A stretch of 64,000 nt of DNA from Metridium senile (lineage: Eukaryota > Cnidaria > Anthozoa > Actiniaria > Metridiidae), in the NCBI GenBank assembly GCA_949775045.1, contig OX459110.1:9288470-9352469 (forward strand). Direction: 5' to 3'. The notes under the pieces were generated by a model that saw only the letters and a list, made by a program, of their open reading frames with translations, made no database searches and was not told where the DNA came from. Both the position numbers and the translations under genes were made by a program. Shown here piece by piece: positions 47,349 through 57,592 of the stretch; the first letter of the stretch is position 1, and every line of letters starts with the position of its first letter.

Positions 47349-47758
47349 TTTTTTATAAAATATATATGTACCTCTTAAGTGCTTATGTATCCTCTAGGAA
47401 AAGTATGTGTAAGCAAATATCACATATGTCTAAAAGTTTTCATTTCTTAAAGTAAAAGATATGTTGTATTAAGGAAATACATGTTGTTTGTTCTTTTTCA
47501 CGAAAGTGTGTGTGCATTGTGAGTGTTGTTATTGAACTTGTATGAAGTTATGTATTTTTTTGTATATAAAATATATGTGTACCTCTTTAATGCTTATGTT
47601 TCCTCTAGGAAAAGTATGTGTAAGCAAATATACATATGTCTAAACATTTTCATGTCTTTCTGTAAAAGATATGTTGTATTTAGGAAATACATGTTGTTTG
47701 TTCTTTTTCAAGAAAGTGTGTGTGCATCGTGAGTGTTTTTATTGAACTTGTGTGGAGT
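47349..47758. repeat. Direct repeat pair of about 205 bp
   Basis: Two adjacent copies (about 47349-47553 and 47554-47758) share atatatgtacctctt, cctctaggaaaagtatgtgt and gtttgttctttttca(c/a)gaaagtg. They lie at the left edge of the DNA that interrupts the satellite and could be terminal direct repeats of a Penelope-like element, which often carry such tandem ends. Confidence 0.75.
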
Positions 47759-50676
47759 GTTTGTCTGTTCTGTTATTCTTAGAAGTTCGGAAATTGTGTA
47801 TGAGTCTTATTTTCTTTCATAAAGTGTACGTGTACTTGTTGAGTGTTTGTGTTTTTTTCTAGTAATACTGATGTTAAAACATGTATAATTATGATTGAAT
47901 GTATTTGTTTCTTAGATGTAGGTAGGAAGGTTGGTAGTAGATATGTGTAGTGTATTCGTTTCTTTATATGAAGTGTACGTGTATTAATAGTGTTATTATT
48001 AAACTAATATAAACAAGTGTTTGTTTATTCTATCCTTTGTATAGGTTCCGATATAGTGCATGAATGTTGGGGACGGAAAAATCGACACGTGCGGATTGTT
48101 TGGTGTTTTGAATAAAAGTGCGTATGTGAAATCATATCGTTGGTATATTGTTTTAATAGTGAATAGAATATTGAGAGAATGAAGTAAAATAGCGTGGTGG
48201 ATGGTATAAATAGCGTATATAAGTGTAATTCTGGATTGTGGATATCAATGAATGGTGAAATAATGGTGAGTTAAGAGTTAGAAGTTAAAAAGGGGGCGTA
48301 TAGTCGTTGTGGGTGAATCGTGAGCTCACTCGTGGGAAACAGAACTTCTCTTTGTCCGAAAATGTAGGTAAAATACGGAGAGTTTTGCAGTAGTTGAGAC
48401 AGTCCCATAAAAATCATCAGGGACAAGATATGGGACTGCAGTTAAAGAACTAACGTGTTTCATAACCTGAAAGCGCTTAGAGGTCTTGTCCTACACGTCC
48501 TGAACTACTGAAGAGAAGTCCCGTTTCTGGTTGAAAGTTGGTGTGGGTGGGTGTAGTGGGTCGTTAGTCAAGGAATTATGGAGTAGTGATTGAGATTGTG
48601 GTGTTTTTTATCTTACTTGAGTGGGTTTTAGTCGCTGGCTTGTAAAAACGCATGTTCTTCTCATCGATCTCGAGATAGAAAGGACTAGTGTAATGTGATA
48701 GGGGGTGTTGTATGACTTTGCCTGGATATGTGAGCTGAGTGATGGTTGCGGGTGTTGGGTTGCCTGTGGTGTGGTGCGGGTTGCCTGTGTTAGTTCAGTT
48801 GAGAGGGAATGGTCTTGTTAAAGATGGCCGCTATGAGGGCCGTGGATGTACGCGTGATGTGTAGAGAAGGACGGCGAAGTTTTGTTCAAATGGATGTGTA
48901 GTATCAGCTAATATTGGATGTAAAATGTGGTAGGACAATTGTGGAGAGGTGCACAGTGTATGGGTGAAATTCGCAATGTGAAAAGGGAAGATAAATAGGT
49001 AGGTGAAACTAATGAGGTTGAATTTTAATTTTTGTATTAATATTCTAGTCTACAATTGTAGTAAATTTATAAAAATATGACAGTATAAGACTGTGAAGGT
49101 GTATGGATTATACATAGTTAAAATTATAAGTAATTAGGATGGATGGAAGGTGTGTGTTGGTGGTTGTTGGTGTATGTGTGATATGTGTGTGAACCGGAAT
49201 GAATGTAGTACAGTTCCCCTTCATGTTTTATTTCTCTTTTTTGTTCTTTTTCTTTTATTTCCTTTCTTCTTTCCTTTTTTCTCTTTATTCTTTTTTTATA
49301 TATTCTCAGATGGAGGCTTGGATTTTGGTTCTGTCTTTTCCTTGTAATCGTCCATATAGGTGTTTGTTACATAACTGTTGTTCGTGGTGTGAGGGACGTT
49401 GCACGTGTTCTGTTTTTGTATTTTCGTTTGTAGTTATCTGTAAATGCCTATGCATGATTTCTTGAATTGGTGTTTCTGTTTGTATTCCTTGTTCATTTTA
49501 CTGCTATGGAAGGTGATCGTGTTGTTGTAGTTGGGATTTCTTCGTGGTTGGGATTGTTTTTGTGCGACAAGTCTCTTTGGTCTTTTAACTTTCATTTCTT
49601 TAGATCTATATATGTGCTAGTGTTTCAGTTTTCTTTCTTTTTCTTTGTCTTCTTTCAGGTCCTGGTACTGATTCCTGGTCTGTTTAAGCGTGTCAAGTAG
49701 ATAGGGAACTGCACAAGCAGACATTTAGGTGTAGGTGGTGTAGAGTATTGGATGTGGGATTCTTTGTGCGGTGATGTTCTGATTGTAATGTGAGTATATA
49801 TATGTAATTAAAAAAGTTATGTTTAAAATTTGTATTCCTATTTTGTTTATATGATATTGTTGAACTTAGGGTTCAAAATTATTGTAGTTTGTTGATGTTG
49901 ATGTAGTTTTAGTTAAAGTTGCATTTGTTAAGTAGTGTTTCCTCTTTTTGTTTTTATGTTTTCGTTGTTTTGTTGTAGTCTTCTCTTTTTTTCTTCCTTT
50001 CTTCTTTTTTTTCCCTTTCTTCTTTTTTTCCTTTTTCTTCTTCTTTTCCTCTTCTCCTCTTTTGTGTTTTTGTATATTAGTCCTTCTTCTTTTAAGTATA
50101 TCCTTTGTTTTCTATTTTTGTTGATTGTTTGTTGTATTTTCTTTTCTTTTCTTTTCTATTTTTCTTATTTTTTTCTCCTTAAGATTCTATTCTTAGCTTT
50201 CGTTTCTTCTTTCAATTGATGTTGTATTTTTCTTTACTTCTTTTTTTCTTCTTTCCTTTCTTTCTTTCTTTCTTTCTTACTTTCTCATTCGATTCGATTG
50301 TATTTTCGTGTAACTTTGTTGTTGAAATTGGGTTCTTTTTCCACATTATAGTTTATTCATAACTTTTTCTCCTGCGTTGATGAGTGGTTATTCTTTCTTC
50401 TTTTCTCTGTAGCTACTGTTGTTGTTTTTCGTATTCTATTCTTTTCTTTTTTGTTTTTCTCTTCCAGTATATAATCTTGTTTTTGCTTTTGGTCTTTTTC
50501 CACCTCTAGACTGTTGGTGCTTGAGTGATGTGTTGTGGTTTTGTTGTGGCCGTGTTGTTATAAGGTTATTTTTTGTCTCGTTTGTTGTTCTGTATTTTCG
50601 TATAGGTGTCCGGTGTGGTGGACTCTGATTTGTGTTTGAATGTGCTTTGATTCTCATGACAAAAAGAGTGTACGGA
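47759..50676. other. Strand-asymmetric T/G-rich DNA interrupting the satellite
   Basis: The plus strand is strikingly T- and G-rich (for example ttgttgtagtcttctctttt at 49970, many tgtgtgg words), so the minus strand is A/C-rich, like the retroelement fragment at 50650-51345. A pyrimidine-rich block spans 49210-50480. A hairpin gtcccataaaaatcatcagg ... atatgggac lies at 48409-48444. Plus-strand frames with Phe/Leu runs are composition artefacts. Probably the body of one retroelement read on the minus strand, too decayed to translate. Confidence 0.5.
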
Positions 50677-51345
50677 CTAGTAGGTCTTTAAGGTTTTTGT
50701 GTTTAGTGTAGGCCATGGTGGGTGGGCGGGGAAAAATGTGCGATAATTCAGGGTCATGGGAGATAAGGAACCAGAGTGATTTGATAATCTTGGATAGACG
50801 GCGTGTGGAGTGATAGAAGGGAATAGTGAATGGGATGATGGGTAGGGAGTGGGTTGATGGGGTGGTCGTGTTGTGTTCGGTGAGTTCTTTTTGTGTTTTT
50901 TTTTCGGTATGCGTTTGAATGTGTGTAGGATGTCCCTTGTTTTGTATCCTCTTGATAGAAGGATGAGGTGGAGTTTGTGTAGGTGTTTGTGTAGTAGTTG
51001 GTCGTCTGTGATGAGTCGGCGATACCTAAGTGCCTGACTGTAAATAGTACCCATTTTGCAGTGTTTGGGGTGGTGGGATGAGTTGTGTAGTAGGAGTGTG
51101 CTGTCAGTGGGCTTTGTGTATAGTGTTGTGTTTAACGTTCGTTCCGGTGTTATATATATGGTTGTGTCCCGGAAGTCTATGTGTGTGGGTGAAACGTTGT
51201 GTTTGAATTTAATGTGTGGGTGTACTGTGTTTATGTGTTGTAGAAAAGTATTGAGTGTTGATTGTCCATGGGTCCAAATCATGAAAATGTCGTCAATGAA
51301 GCGTTTCCATATGAGTGGTTGTAGTCGTTGTGGATTGGTTGTCAG
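50650..51345 (-). pseudogene. Penelope-like reverse transcriptase fragment
   Basis: On the minus strand, from the satellite border, the frame reads KRFIDDIFMIWTHG (catalytic aspartates in FIDDIF), then HINTVHPHIKF, DFRDTTIYI, TTLYTKPTDSTLLLHNSSHH, CKMGTIYSQALRYRR and LLSRGYKTRDI. This series (LDTT, LYxKPTD, HPxHxK, YSQALRxRR, RGY) is typical of Penelope-like reverse transcriptases. After that the frame is disturbed: the expected MAYTKHKNLKDLLVR is present at about 50650-50705 but in another frame. The upstream half is missing, cut at 51345 where the satellite resumes. No GIY-YIG domain was identified downstream. Confidence 0.75.
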
Positions 51346-51580
51346 TATGTGTGTCTAACCTACATGCCCGCTACGTCCGCTACGTTCACTACACTATTAA
51401 TGTATCTATATGTCAGTATGTCTAACCTACATGCCCGCTACGTCCGCTACGTTCGCTACACTATTCATGGGTCTATGTCAGTGTGTCTAACTTACATGCC
51501 CGCTATGTCTGCTACGTTCGCTACACTATTCATTGGTCTATGCCAGTGTGTCTAACATACATGCCCGCTACGTCCGCAAA
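51345..51580. repeat. Satellite array, right fragment
   Basis: Three to four units of the same satellite as 45325-47348 (ctacatgcccgctacgtccg ... ctacactatt). It continues the array on the other side of the interrupting retroelement DNA. Confidence 0.92.
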
Positions 51581-51589
51581 ACTTTTGCA

Positions 51590-51727
51590 AGCCTCCTCCG
51601 CAGCTAACTGTTCGCTTCGGGACTCCTGTGGAGAAAGGGGAAAGTAAGAACTGAGTTCCCCCTCGTAACTGTTTATGTCTTTATGCGGGAAGCCCAAAGT
51701 GAAGGTTGCCTGTGGAGGAGGCTAGGG
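51590..51727. mobile_element. MITE bounded by gcctcctccgcag
   Basis: caagcctcctccgcagctaa on the left and gcctgtggaggaggctag on the right are inverted. It separates the satellite from the 3' end of the TPR gene. Confidence 0.6.
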
Positions 51728-51743
51728 TGTATTGTTATATGTT

Positions 51744-53880
51744 CTATTTTAGCTTAAGCTTGAAAAAGGTTCTCACCGTTCGAATTTTTTGTCTGACTCT
51801 ACTGCCTATATTACTCAATGTAGTAGCGAATGTTGGATGTCGATTTTCATCATACGCCATCTCTTTAATAGCTAATGCTTGCTCAAAACATTTCTGCGCT
51901 TCTTGATGCTTGCCCAGGTTACCAAGGTTATTTCCTAGACTATTCAATGTAATTGCCAATGTTGGATGATTTTCATCATACGCCATCTCTTCAATAGCTA
52001 ATGCTCGCTCAAAATATTTCTGCTATTCTTGATGCTTGCCCAGGTGACCGAGGTTATTTCCTAGACTATTCAATATAATTGCCAATATTGGATGATTTTC
52101 ATCATACGCCATCTCTTTAATAGCTAATGCTCGCTCAAAACATTTCTGCGCTTCTTGATGCTTGCCCAGTTTACCGAGGTTAATCCCTAGATTATTCAAT
52201 GTAATTGCCAATGTTGGATGATTTTCATCATACGCCATCTCTTGAATAGCTAATGCTCGCTCAAAACATTTCTGCGCTTCCTCATGCTTGCCCAGGTCAC
52301 CGAGGTTATTCCCTAGATTACTCAATGTAGTAGCCAATGTTGGATGATTTTCATCATACGCCATCTCTTGAATAGCTAATGCTCGCTCAAAATATTTCTG
52401 CGCTTCTTGATGCTTGCCCAGGTTACCGAGGTTATTTCCTAGACTATTCAATGTAATAGCCAATGTTGGATGATTTTCATCATACGCCATCTCTTGAATA
52501 GCTAATGCTCGCTCAAAACATTTCTGCGCTTCTTGATGCTTGCCCAGTTTACCGAGGTTAATCCCTAGATTATTCAATGTAATTGCCAATGTTGGATGAT
52601 TTTCATCATACGCCATCTCTTGAATAGCTAATGCTCGCTCAAAACATTTCTGCGCTTCCTCATGCTTGCCCAGGTCACCGAGGTTATTCCCTAGATTACT
52701 CAATGTAGTAGCCAATGTTGGATGATTTTCATCATACGCCATCTCTTGAATAGCTAATGCTCGCTCAAAATATTTCTGCGCTTCTTGATGCTTGCCCAGG
52801 TTACCGAGGTTATTTCCTAGACTATTCAATGTAATAGCCAATGTTGGATGATTTTCATCATACGCCATCTCTTGAATAGCTAATGCTCGCTCAAAACATT
52901 TCTGCGCTTCTTCATGCTTGCCCAGTTTACCGAGGTTAATCCCTAGATTATTCAATGTAATTGCCAATGTTGGATGATTTTCATCATACGCCATCTCTTG
53001 AATAGCTAATGCTCCCTCAAAACATTTCTGCTCTTCCTCATACTTGCCCAGGTCACCGAGGTTATTCCCTAGATTACTCAATGTAGTAGCCAATGTTGGA
53101 TGATTTTCATCATACGCCATCTCTTGAATAGCTAATGCTCGCTCAAAATATTTCTGCGCTTGTTGATGCTTGCCCAGGTGACCGAGGTTATTTCCTAGAC
53201 TATTCAATGTAATAGCCAATGTTGGATGATTTTCATCATACGCCATCTCTTGAATAGCTAATGCTCGCTCAAAATATTTCTGCGCTTCTTGATGCTTGCC
53301 CAGGTGACCGAGGTTATTTCCTAGACTATTCAATGTAATAGCCAATGTTGGATGATTTTCATCATACGCCATCTCTTGAATAGCTAATGCTCGCTCAAAA
53401 TATTTCTGCGCTTCTTCATACTTGCCCAGTTTACCGAGGTTAATCCCTAGATTATTCAATGTAATTGCCAATGTTGGATGATTTTCATCATACGCCATCT
53501 CGTGAATAGCTAATGCTCGCTCAAAACATTTCTGCGCTTCCTCATACTTGCCCAGGTCACCGAGGTTATTCCCTAGATTACTCAATGTAGTAGCCAATGT
53601 TGGATGATTTTCATCATACGCCATCTCTTGAATAGCTAATGCTCGCTCAAAATATTTCTGCGCTTCTTGATGCTTGCCCAGGTGACCGAGGTTATTTCCT
53701 AGACTATTCAATGTAATAGCCAATGTTGGATGATTTTCATCATACGCCATCTCTTGAATAGCTAATGCTTGCTCAAAACATTTCTGCGCTTCTTGATGCT
53801 TGCCCAGGTTACCGAGGTTATTTCCTAGACTATTCAATGTAATTGCCAATGTTGGATGATTTTCATCATACGCCATCTCT
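51744..53880 (-). pseudogene. 3' continuation of the TPR array, out of frame with the main ORF
   Basis: Downstream of a 37-nt deletion (near 53888), 617 codons of TPR repeats stay open in a shifted frame (52026-53876), then a TAG at 52023-52025 replaces the expected Ala codon (HQE-stop-QKYF), and the frame resumes for two more units ending in SRVRQKIRTVRTFFKLKLK and a stop at 51744. About 17 TPR units in all. It can no longer be translated as part of the HEPN/NB-ARC protein unless the deletion or stop is an assembly error or is bypassed. Repeats remain nearly identical to those in the main frame, so the break is recent. Confidence 0.75.
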
Positions 53881-55610
53881 TCAATAGCTTGCCCAGTTTA
53901 CCGAGGTTAATCCCTAGATTATTCAATGTAATTGCCAATGTTGGATCATTTTCATCATACGCCATCTCTTGAATAGCTAATGCTCGCTCAAAATATTTCT
54001 GCGCTTCTTGATGCTTGCCCAGGTTATCGAGGTTATTTCCTAGACTATTCAATGTAATTGCCAATGTTGGATGATTTTCATCATACGCCATCTCTTCAAT
54101 AGCTAATGCTCGCTCAAAACATTTCTGTGCTTCTTGATGCTTGCCCAGTTTACCGAGGTTAATCCCTAGATTATTCAATGTAATTGCCAATGTTGGATGA
54201 TTTTCATCATACGCCATCTCTTGAATAGCTAATGCTCGCTCAAAACATTTCTGCGCTTCCTCATGCTTGCCCAGGTCACCGAGGTTATTCCCTAGATTAC
54301 TCAATGTAGTAGCCAATGTTGGATGATTTTCATCATACGCCATCTCTTCAATAGCTAATGCTCGCTCAAAACATTTCTGCGCTTCTTCATACTTGCCCAG
54401 GTCACCGAGGTTAATCCCTAGATTACTCAATGTAGTAGCCAATGTTGGATGATTTTCATCATACGCCATCTCTTCAATAGCTAATGCTCGTTCAAAATAT
54501 TTCTGCGCTTCTTGATGCTTGCCCAGGTTACCGAGGTTATTTCCTAGACTATTCAATGTAATAGCCAATGTTGGATGATTTTCATCATACGCCATCTCTT
54601 CAATAGCTAATGCTCGCTCAAAATATTTCTGCGCTTCTTGATGCTTGCCCAGGTTACCGAGGTTATTTCCTAGATTATTCAATGTAATTGCCAATGTTGG
54701 ATGATTTTCATCATACGCCATCTCTTGAATAGCTAATGCTCGCTCAAAACATTTCTGCGCTTCTTGATGCTTGCCCAGTTTACCGAGGTTAATCCCTAGA
54801 TTACTCAATGTAGTAGCCAATGTTGGATGATTTTCATCATACGCCATCTCTTTAATAGCTAATGCTCGTTCAAAACATTTCTGCGCTTCTTGATGCTTGC
54901 CCAGTTTACGGAGGTTAATCCCTAGATTATTCAATGTAATTGCCAATGTTGGATGATTTTCATCATACGCCATCTCTTGAATAGCTAATGCTCGCTCAAA
55001 ATATTTCTGCGCTTCTTGATGCTTGCCCAGGTTACCGAGGTTATTTCCTAGACTATTCAATGTAATAGCCAATGTTGGATGATTTTCATCATACGCCATC
55101 TCTTGAATAGCTAATGCTCGCTCAAAACATTTCTGCGCTTCCTCATACTTGCCCAGGTCACCGAGGTTATTCCCTAGATTACTCAATGTAGTAGCCAATG
55201 TTGGATGATTTTCATAATACGCCATCTCTTCAATAGCTAATGCTCGCTCAAAATATTTCTGCGCTTCTTGATGCTTGCCCAGGTTACCGAGGTTATTTCC
55301 TAGATTATTCAATGTAATTGCCAATGTTGGATGATTTTCATCATACGCCATCTCTTGAATAGCTAATGCTCGCTCAAAACATTTCTGCGCTTCTTCATAC
55401 TTGCCCAGGTCACCGAGGTTAATCCCTAGATTACTCAATGTAGTAGCCAATGTTGGATCATTTTCATCATACGCCATCTCTTGAATAGCTAATGCTCGCT
55501 CAAAACATTTCTGCGCTTCTTCATACTTGCCCAGGTCACCGAGGTTATTTCCTAGACTATTCAATGTATTAGCTAATGTTGGATGATTTTCATCGTTAAA
55601 AGTTTCTTTA
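51790..55610 (-). repeat. 126-bp TPR-coding tandem repeat, about 31 units
   Basis: Each 42-residue unit follows LAITLNNLGINLGKLGKHQE then AQKCFERALAIQEMAYDENHPT, the kinesin-light-chain style TPR. Three unit types alternate: SLGNNLGNLGKHQE, SNLGNNLGDLGKHEE and NNLGINLGKLGKHQE. In the distal part they occur in the fixed order 1-2-3, 1-2-3, a 378-bp higher-order repeat. Confidence 0.95.
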
Positions 55611-57592
55611 ACCATAAGTACTATTCTATACAAGGTATTTGCTGCTATGTGCTTAGCGTGGGTTTGGCAGATGTTTCCTGCTGTACCTAATGAAGTAATG
55701 CATTCGTTGTATTCTTTTTGAAAATTATTTTGCAGTTCTGTGGTTGACAAAGGATTTGATGTATAGAAATTTAGCTTCTTAGAGAGGTGCATGAAGTGCG
55801 CTACCACAGATTGTGTTGCGATAATGTGATTGACGTTGTCCTCCTGAAACTCGTTTAAAAGTGCTGAAAAAGCATCAATTACTTTCACCAAGAAATAGAA
55901 TTCTGCTTCTTTGCTCTTGTGTAGAACAATATATTGTAGACAACTTTGCACAACTTGATGAACACCAATCTCTTTTGGCTGGTCTTCGGAAGAAAGAATA
56001 AGTGAAGATGAAAAGATAGTGGTGGCCACGAGATCTTCGTCTTGATCTGGTAAGCACCGTGTTACATATTGGACGACATATTCAAGAGGTATCCGTTTAG
56101 GAGCCATGGCAGACATGAATTGAAAAGCATGCATCATAACCATGTCCTCAGCCATTTCTTTTTCTAAGGCCAACTTGACTGCTGCAGTCATCGGTTGAGA
56201 ATACGTTACACTAATGTTTTTATATTCCCCTTCAGTGGCTTCTCGCTTGCCTTGTTGAAGCTTCTGCAAGTATTTTTCCCATGAAATTGACGTTTTTGTA
56301 TAACTTACACGTTTCATGAAAGTTGCTGCACATGCTAGTGCTAATGGTTGGAAATCTAGAGCTTTTGCAACTCGTAAAGTGCATTCTTTATCAGAAACAA
56401 TGCCAGATATTTGAGAAAGTGTTATAATCGCTTCATCTTGGTTCATACCACAGCTAAGGGATAAATGGTAAGAGTAGGAGTCATTTAAACCAATGGATCG
56501 ACTGTCTTGTGTAGTAACAAGTATCTGACCATTGCCATCAGTCTTCTCTCCCGCTCGTGGCAAGAATCTGAAGACTGATTTAACGTCTGTCACATTATCC
56601 ACAATTAAGAGCCACGAAGAATACTTTCGCAGTTTAGGAGCCACAAGACTTTTAAGATGAATGAGTTTGTCTTCCTGAGAGAGATCTTTTGATGTTCCAA
56701 TACTTGTTGCGGAGTTCTCATCGCAGTTTAAACTAACTGCAAATTCAAGATATGATTGTATTAATGTGTCTTTACTGGATGCGTTGAGAGCGAAGACAAA
56801 CTTGACTTGATCTGACGCGCTGTCGGGAACAACATCGAAAACCTTCTCACCTATCTGCCTTCCTATTTCACTTTTGCCACAGCCAGGATTCCCAGACAGA
56901 TAAACAACAGTTATTTCATTTGTTTTTGTGCTTCTCAACCTTTTCATCTCTTCTAGGATGTTCGCTACTTCACCTGAACGATCGATAACTTCATGGGATG
57001 GTTTGGGCGGCAAAGCACAAAACGATCGTGGTTCCTCGTTACGCATTTTCTCTTTTTCCAACTGTTCCTGAGTGACTCGAAGTTCCTCTGTTGGAAATGA
57101 TATCTGGTTTTTGATTGCCTCGATATCAGTAGTGTCTAGTTTCAGGGTGCTAAAAGCAGCTATAACCGTTTGGATAGAGTTTTGAAAGTTTAAATCTGAT
57201 AACTTTCCATCAGTCACATGAGCAAAGGCTTTATTACGGAACTGACGTAAGTCATCCACGCCTTTCTTAACAAGGGGATTGAGACCCCTGCCAATACTAT
57301 CTGAGTAAAGAATTGCAAAGAAAAGATTGGTACAATCCCATTCATTGGTATTCCTATTTCTCAAAATAGCAAGTTCTCTAGAATTTCTCTTTCGACTTTT
57401 TGGCGATTCCAAGCTGTACAAATCACTGCCATTTTTAGCACTGTTTACCCACTCGCCGTGTATACTCTTGTACGCTGCGTCCCATAACTGTTTGAAAACT
57501 ACCCTGAGTCCGTCAACAATTTCTCCAGTCGTGACTTTGCATATCCTGAGGTAATTTAGTTGTTCCAGCGAATATTCTTGTGCTGCGGCCAT
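53834..57592 (-). CDS. HEPN / NB-ARC / TPR STAND-type NTPase (NLR-like)
   Basis: Such proteins are thought to be innate immune sensors: TPRs detect, the NTPase switches and oligomerises, the N-terminal domain signals. The start is taken at ATG 57592 (MAAAQEYSLEQLNYLRICKV), giving 1,252 residues; the frame is open 16 codons further but lacks an ATG, and tttttgcag precedes this ATG. Residues 1-165 resemble the DZIP3-type HEPN domain, with RNKAFAH (119-125) as the R-x5-H motif. NB-ARC follows: P-loop GNPGCGKSE (234-242), Walker B WLLIVDNV, sensor ILVTTQDS and FQPLALA in place of GLPLAL. Residues 475-670 are helical linker. TPR units begin near 674; about 14 follow. The frame ends in 20 unrelated residues after a 37-nt deletion, so the product is truncated but keeps all functional domains. 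Confidence 0.88.
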   Translation of the reverse strand: MAAAQEYSLEQLNYLRICKVTTGEIVDGLRVVFKQLWDAAYKSIHGEWVNSAKNGSDLYSLESPKSRKRNSRELAILRNRNTNEWDCTNLFFAILYSDSIGRGLNPLVKKGVDDLRQFRNKAFAHVTDGKLSDLNFQNSIQTVIAAFSTLKLDTTDIEAIKNQISFPTEELRVTQEQLEKEKMRNEEPRSFCALPPKPSHEVIDRSGEVANILEEMKRLRSTKTNEITVVYLSGNPGCGKSEIGRQIGEKVFDVVPDSASDQVKFVFALNASSKDTLIQSYLEFAVSLNCDENSATSIGTSKDLSQEDKLIHLKSLVAPKLRKYSSWLLIVDNVTDVKSVFRFLPRAGEKTDGNGQILVTTQDSRSIGLNDSYSYHLSLSCGMNQDEAIITLSQISGIVSDKECTLRVAKALDFQPLALACAATFMKRVSYTKTSISWEKYLQKLQQGKREATEGEYKNISVTYSQPMTAAVKLALEKEMAEDMVMMHAFQFMSAMAPKRIPLEYVVQYVTRCLPDQDEDLVATTIFSSSLILSSEDQPKEIGVHQVVQSCLQYIVLHKSKEAEFYFLVKVIDAFSALLNEFQEDNVNHIIATQSVVAHFMHLSKKLNFYTSNPLSTTELQNNFQKEYNECITSLGTAGNICQTHAKHIAANTLYRIVLMVKETFNDENHPTLANTLNSLGNNLGDLGKYEEAQKCFERALAIQEMAYDENDPTLATTLSNLGINLGDLGKYEEAQKCFERALAIQEMAYDENHPTLAITLNNLGNNLGNLGKHQEAQKYFERALAIEEMAYYENHPTLATTLSNLGNNLGDLGKYEEAQKCFERALAIQEMAYDENHPTLAITLNSLGNNLGNLGKHQEAQKYFERALAIQEMAYDENHPTLAITLNNLGINLRKLGKHQEAQKCFERALAIKEMAYDENHPTLATTLSNLGINLGKLGKHQEAQKCFERALAIQEMAYDENHPTLAITLNNLGNNLGNLGKHQEAQKYFERALAIEEMAYDENHPTLAITLNSLGNNLGNLGKHQEAQKYFERALAIEEMAYDENHPTLATTLSNLGINLGDLGKYEEAQKCFERALAIEEMAYDENHPTLATTLSNLGNNLGDLGKHEEAQKCFERALAIQEMAYDENHPTLAITLNNLGINLGKLGKHQEAQKCFERALAIEEMAYDENHPTLAITLNSLGNNLDNLGKHQEAQKYFERALAIQEMAYDENDPTLAITLNNLGINLGKLGKLLKRWRMMKIIQHWQLH

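Noticed and set aside
45368..47378. Many plus-strand frames with MPATFATLFIG or MSNLHARYVRY
   Set aside because: They arise from the 57-66 bp satellite; unit length is often not a codon multiple, so the frames shift between units.
48409..48444. Possible second hammerhead on the minus strand (CCTGATGATTTTTATGGG)
   Set aside because: It has CTGATGA and flanking complementary gtcccat/atgggac, but no GAAA box in the right place, so it does not meet the core consensus.
49150..50219. Phe/Leu-rich plus-strand frames resembling membrane proteins
   Set aside because: The pyrimidine-rich strand gives TTT/CTT codons by composition; no start context, domain or conservation pattern.
51056..51358. 100-codon plus-strand frame antisense to the Penelope-like fragment
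   Set aside because: Shadow of the reverse transcriptase on the other strand.
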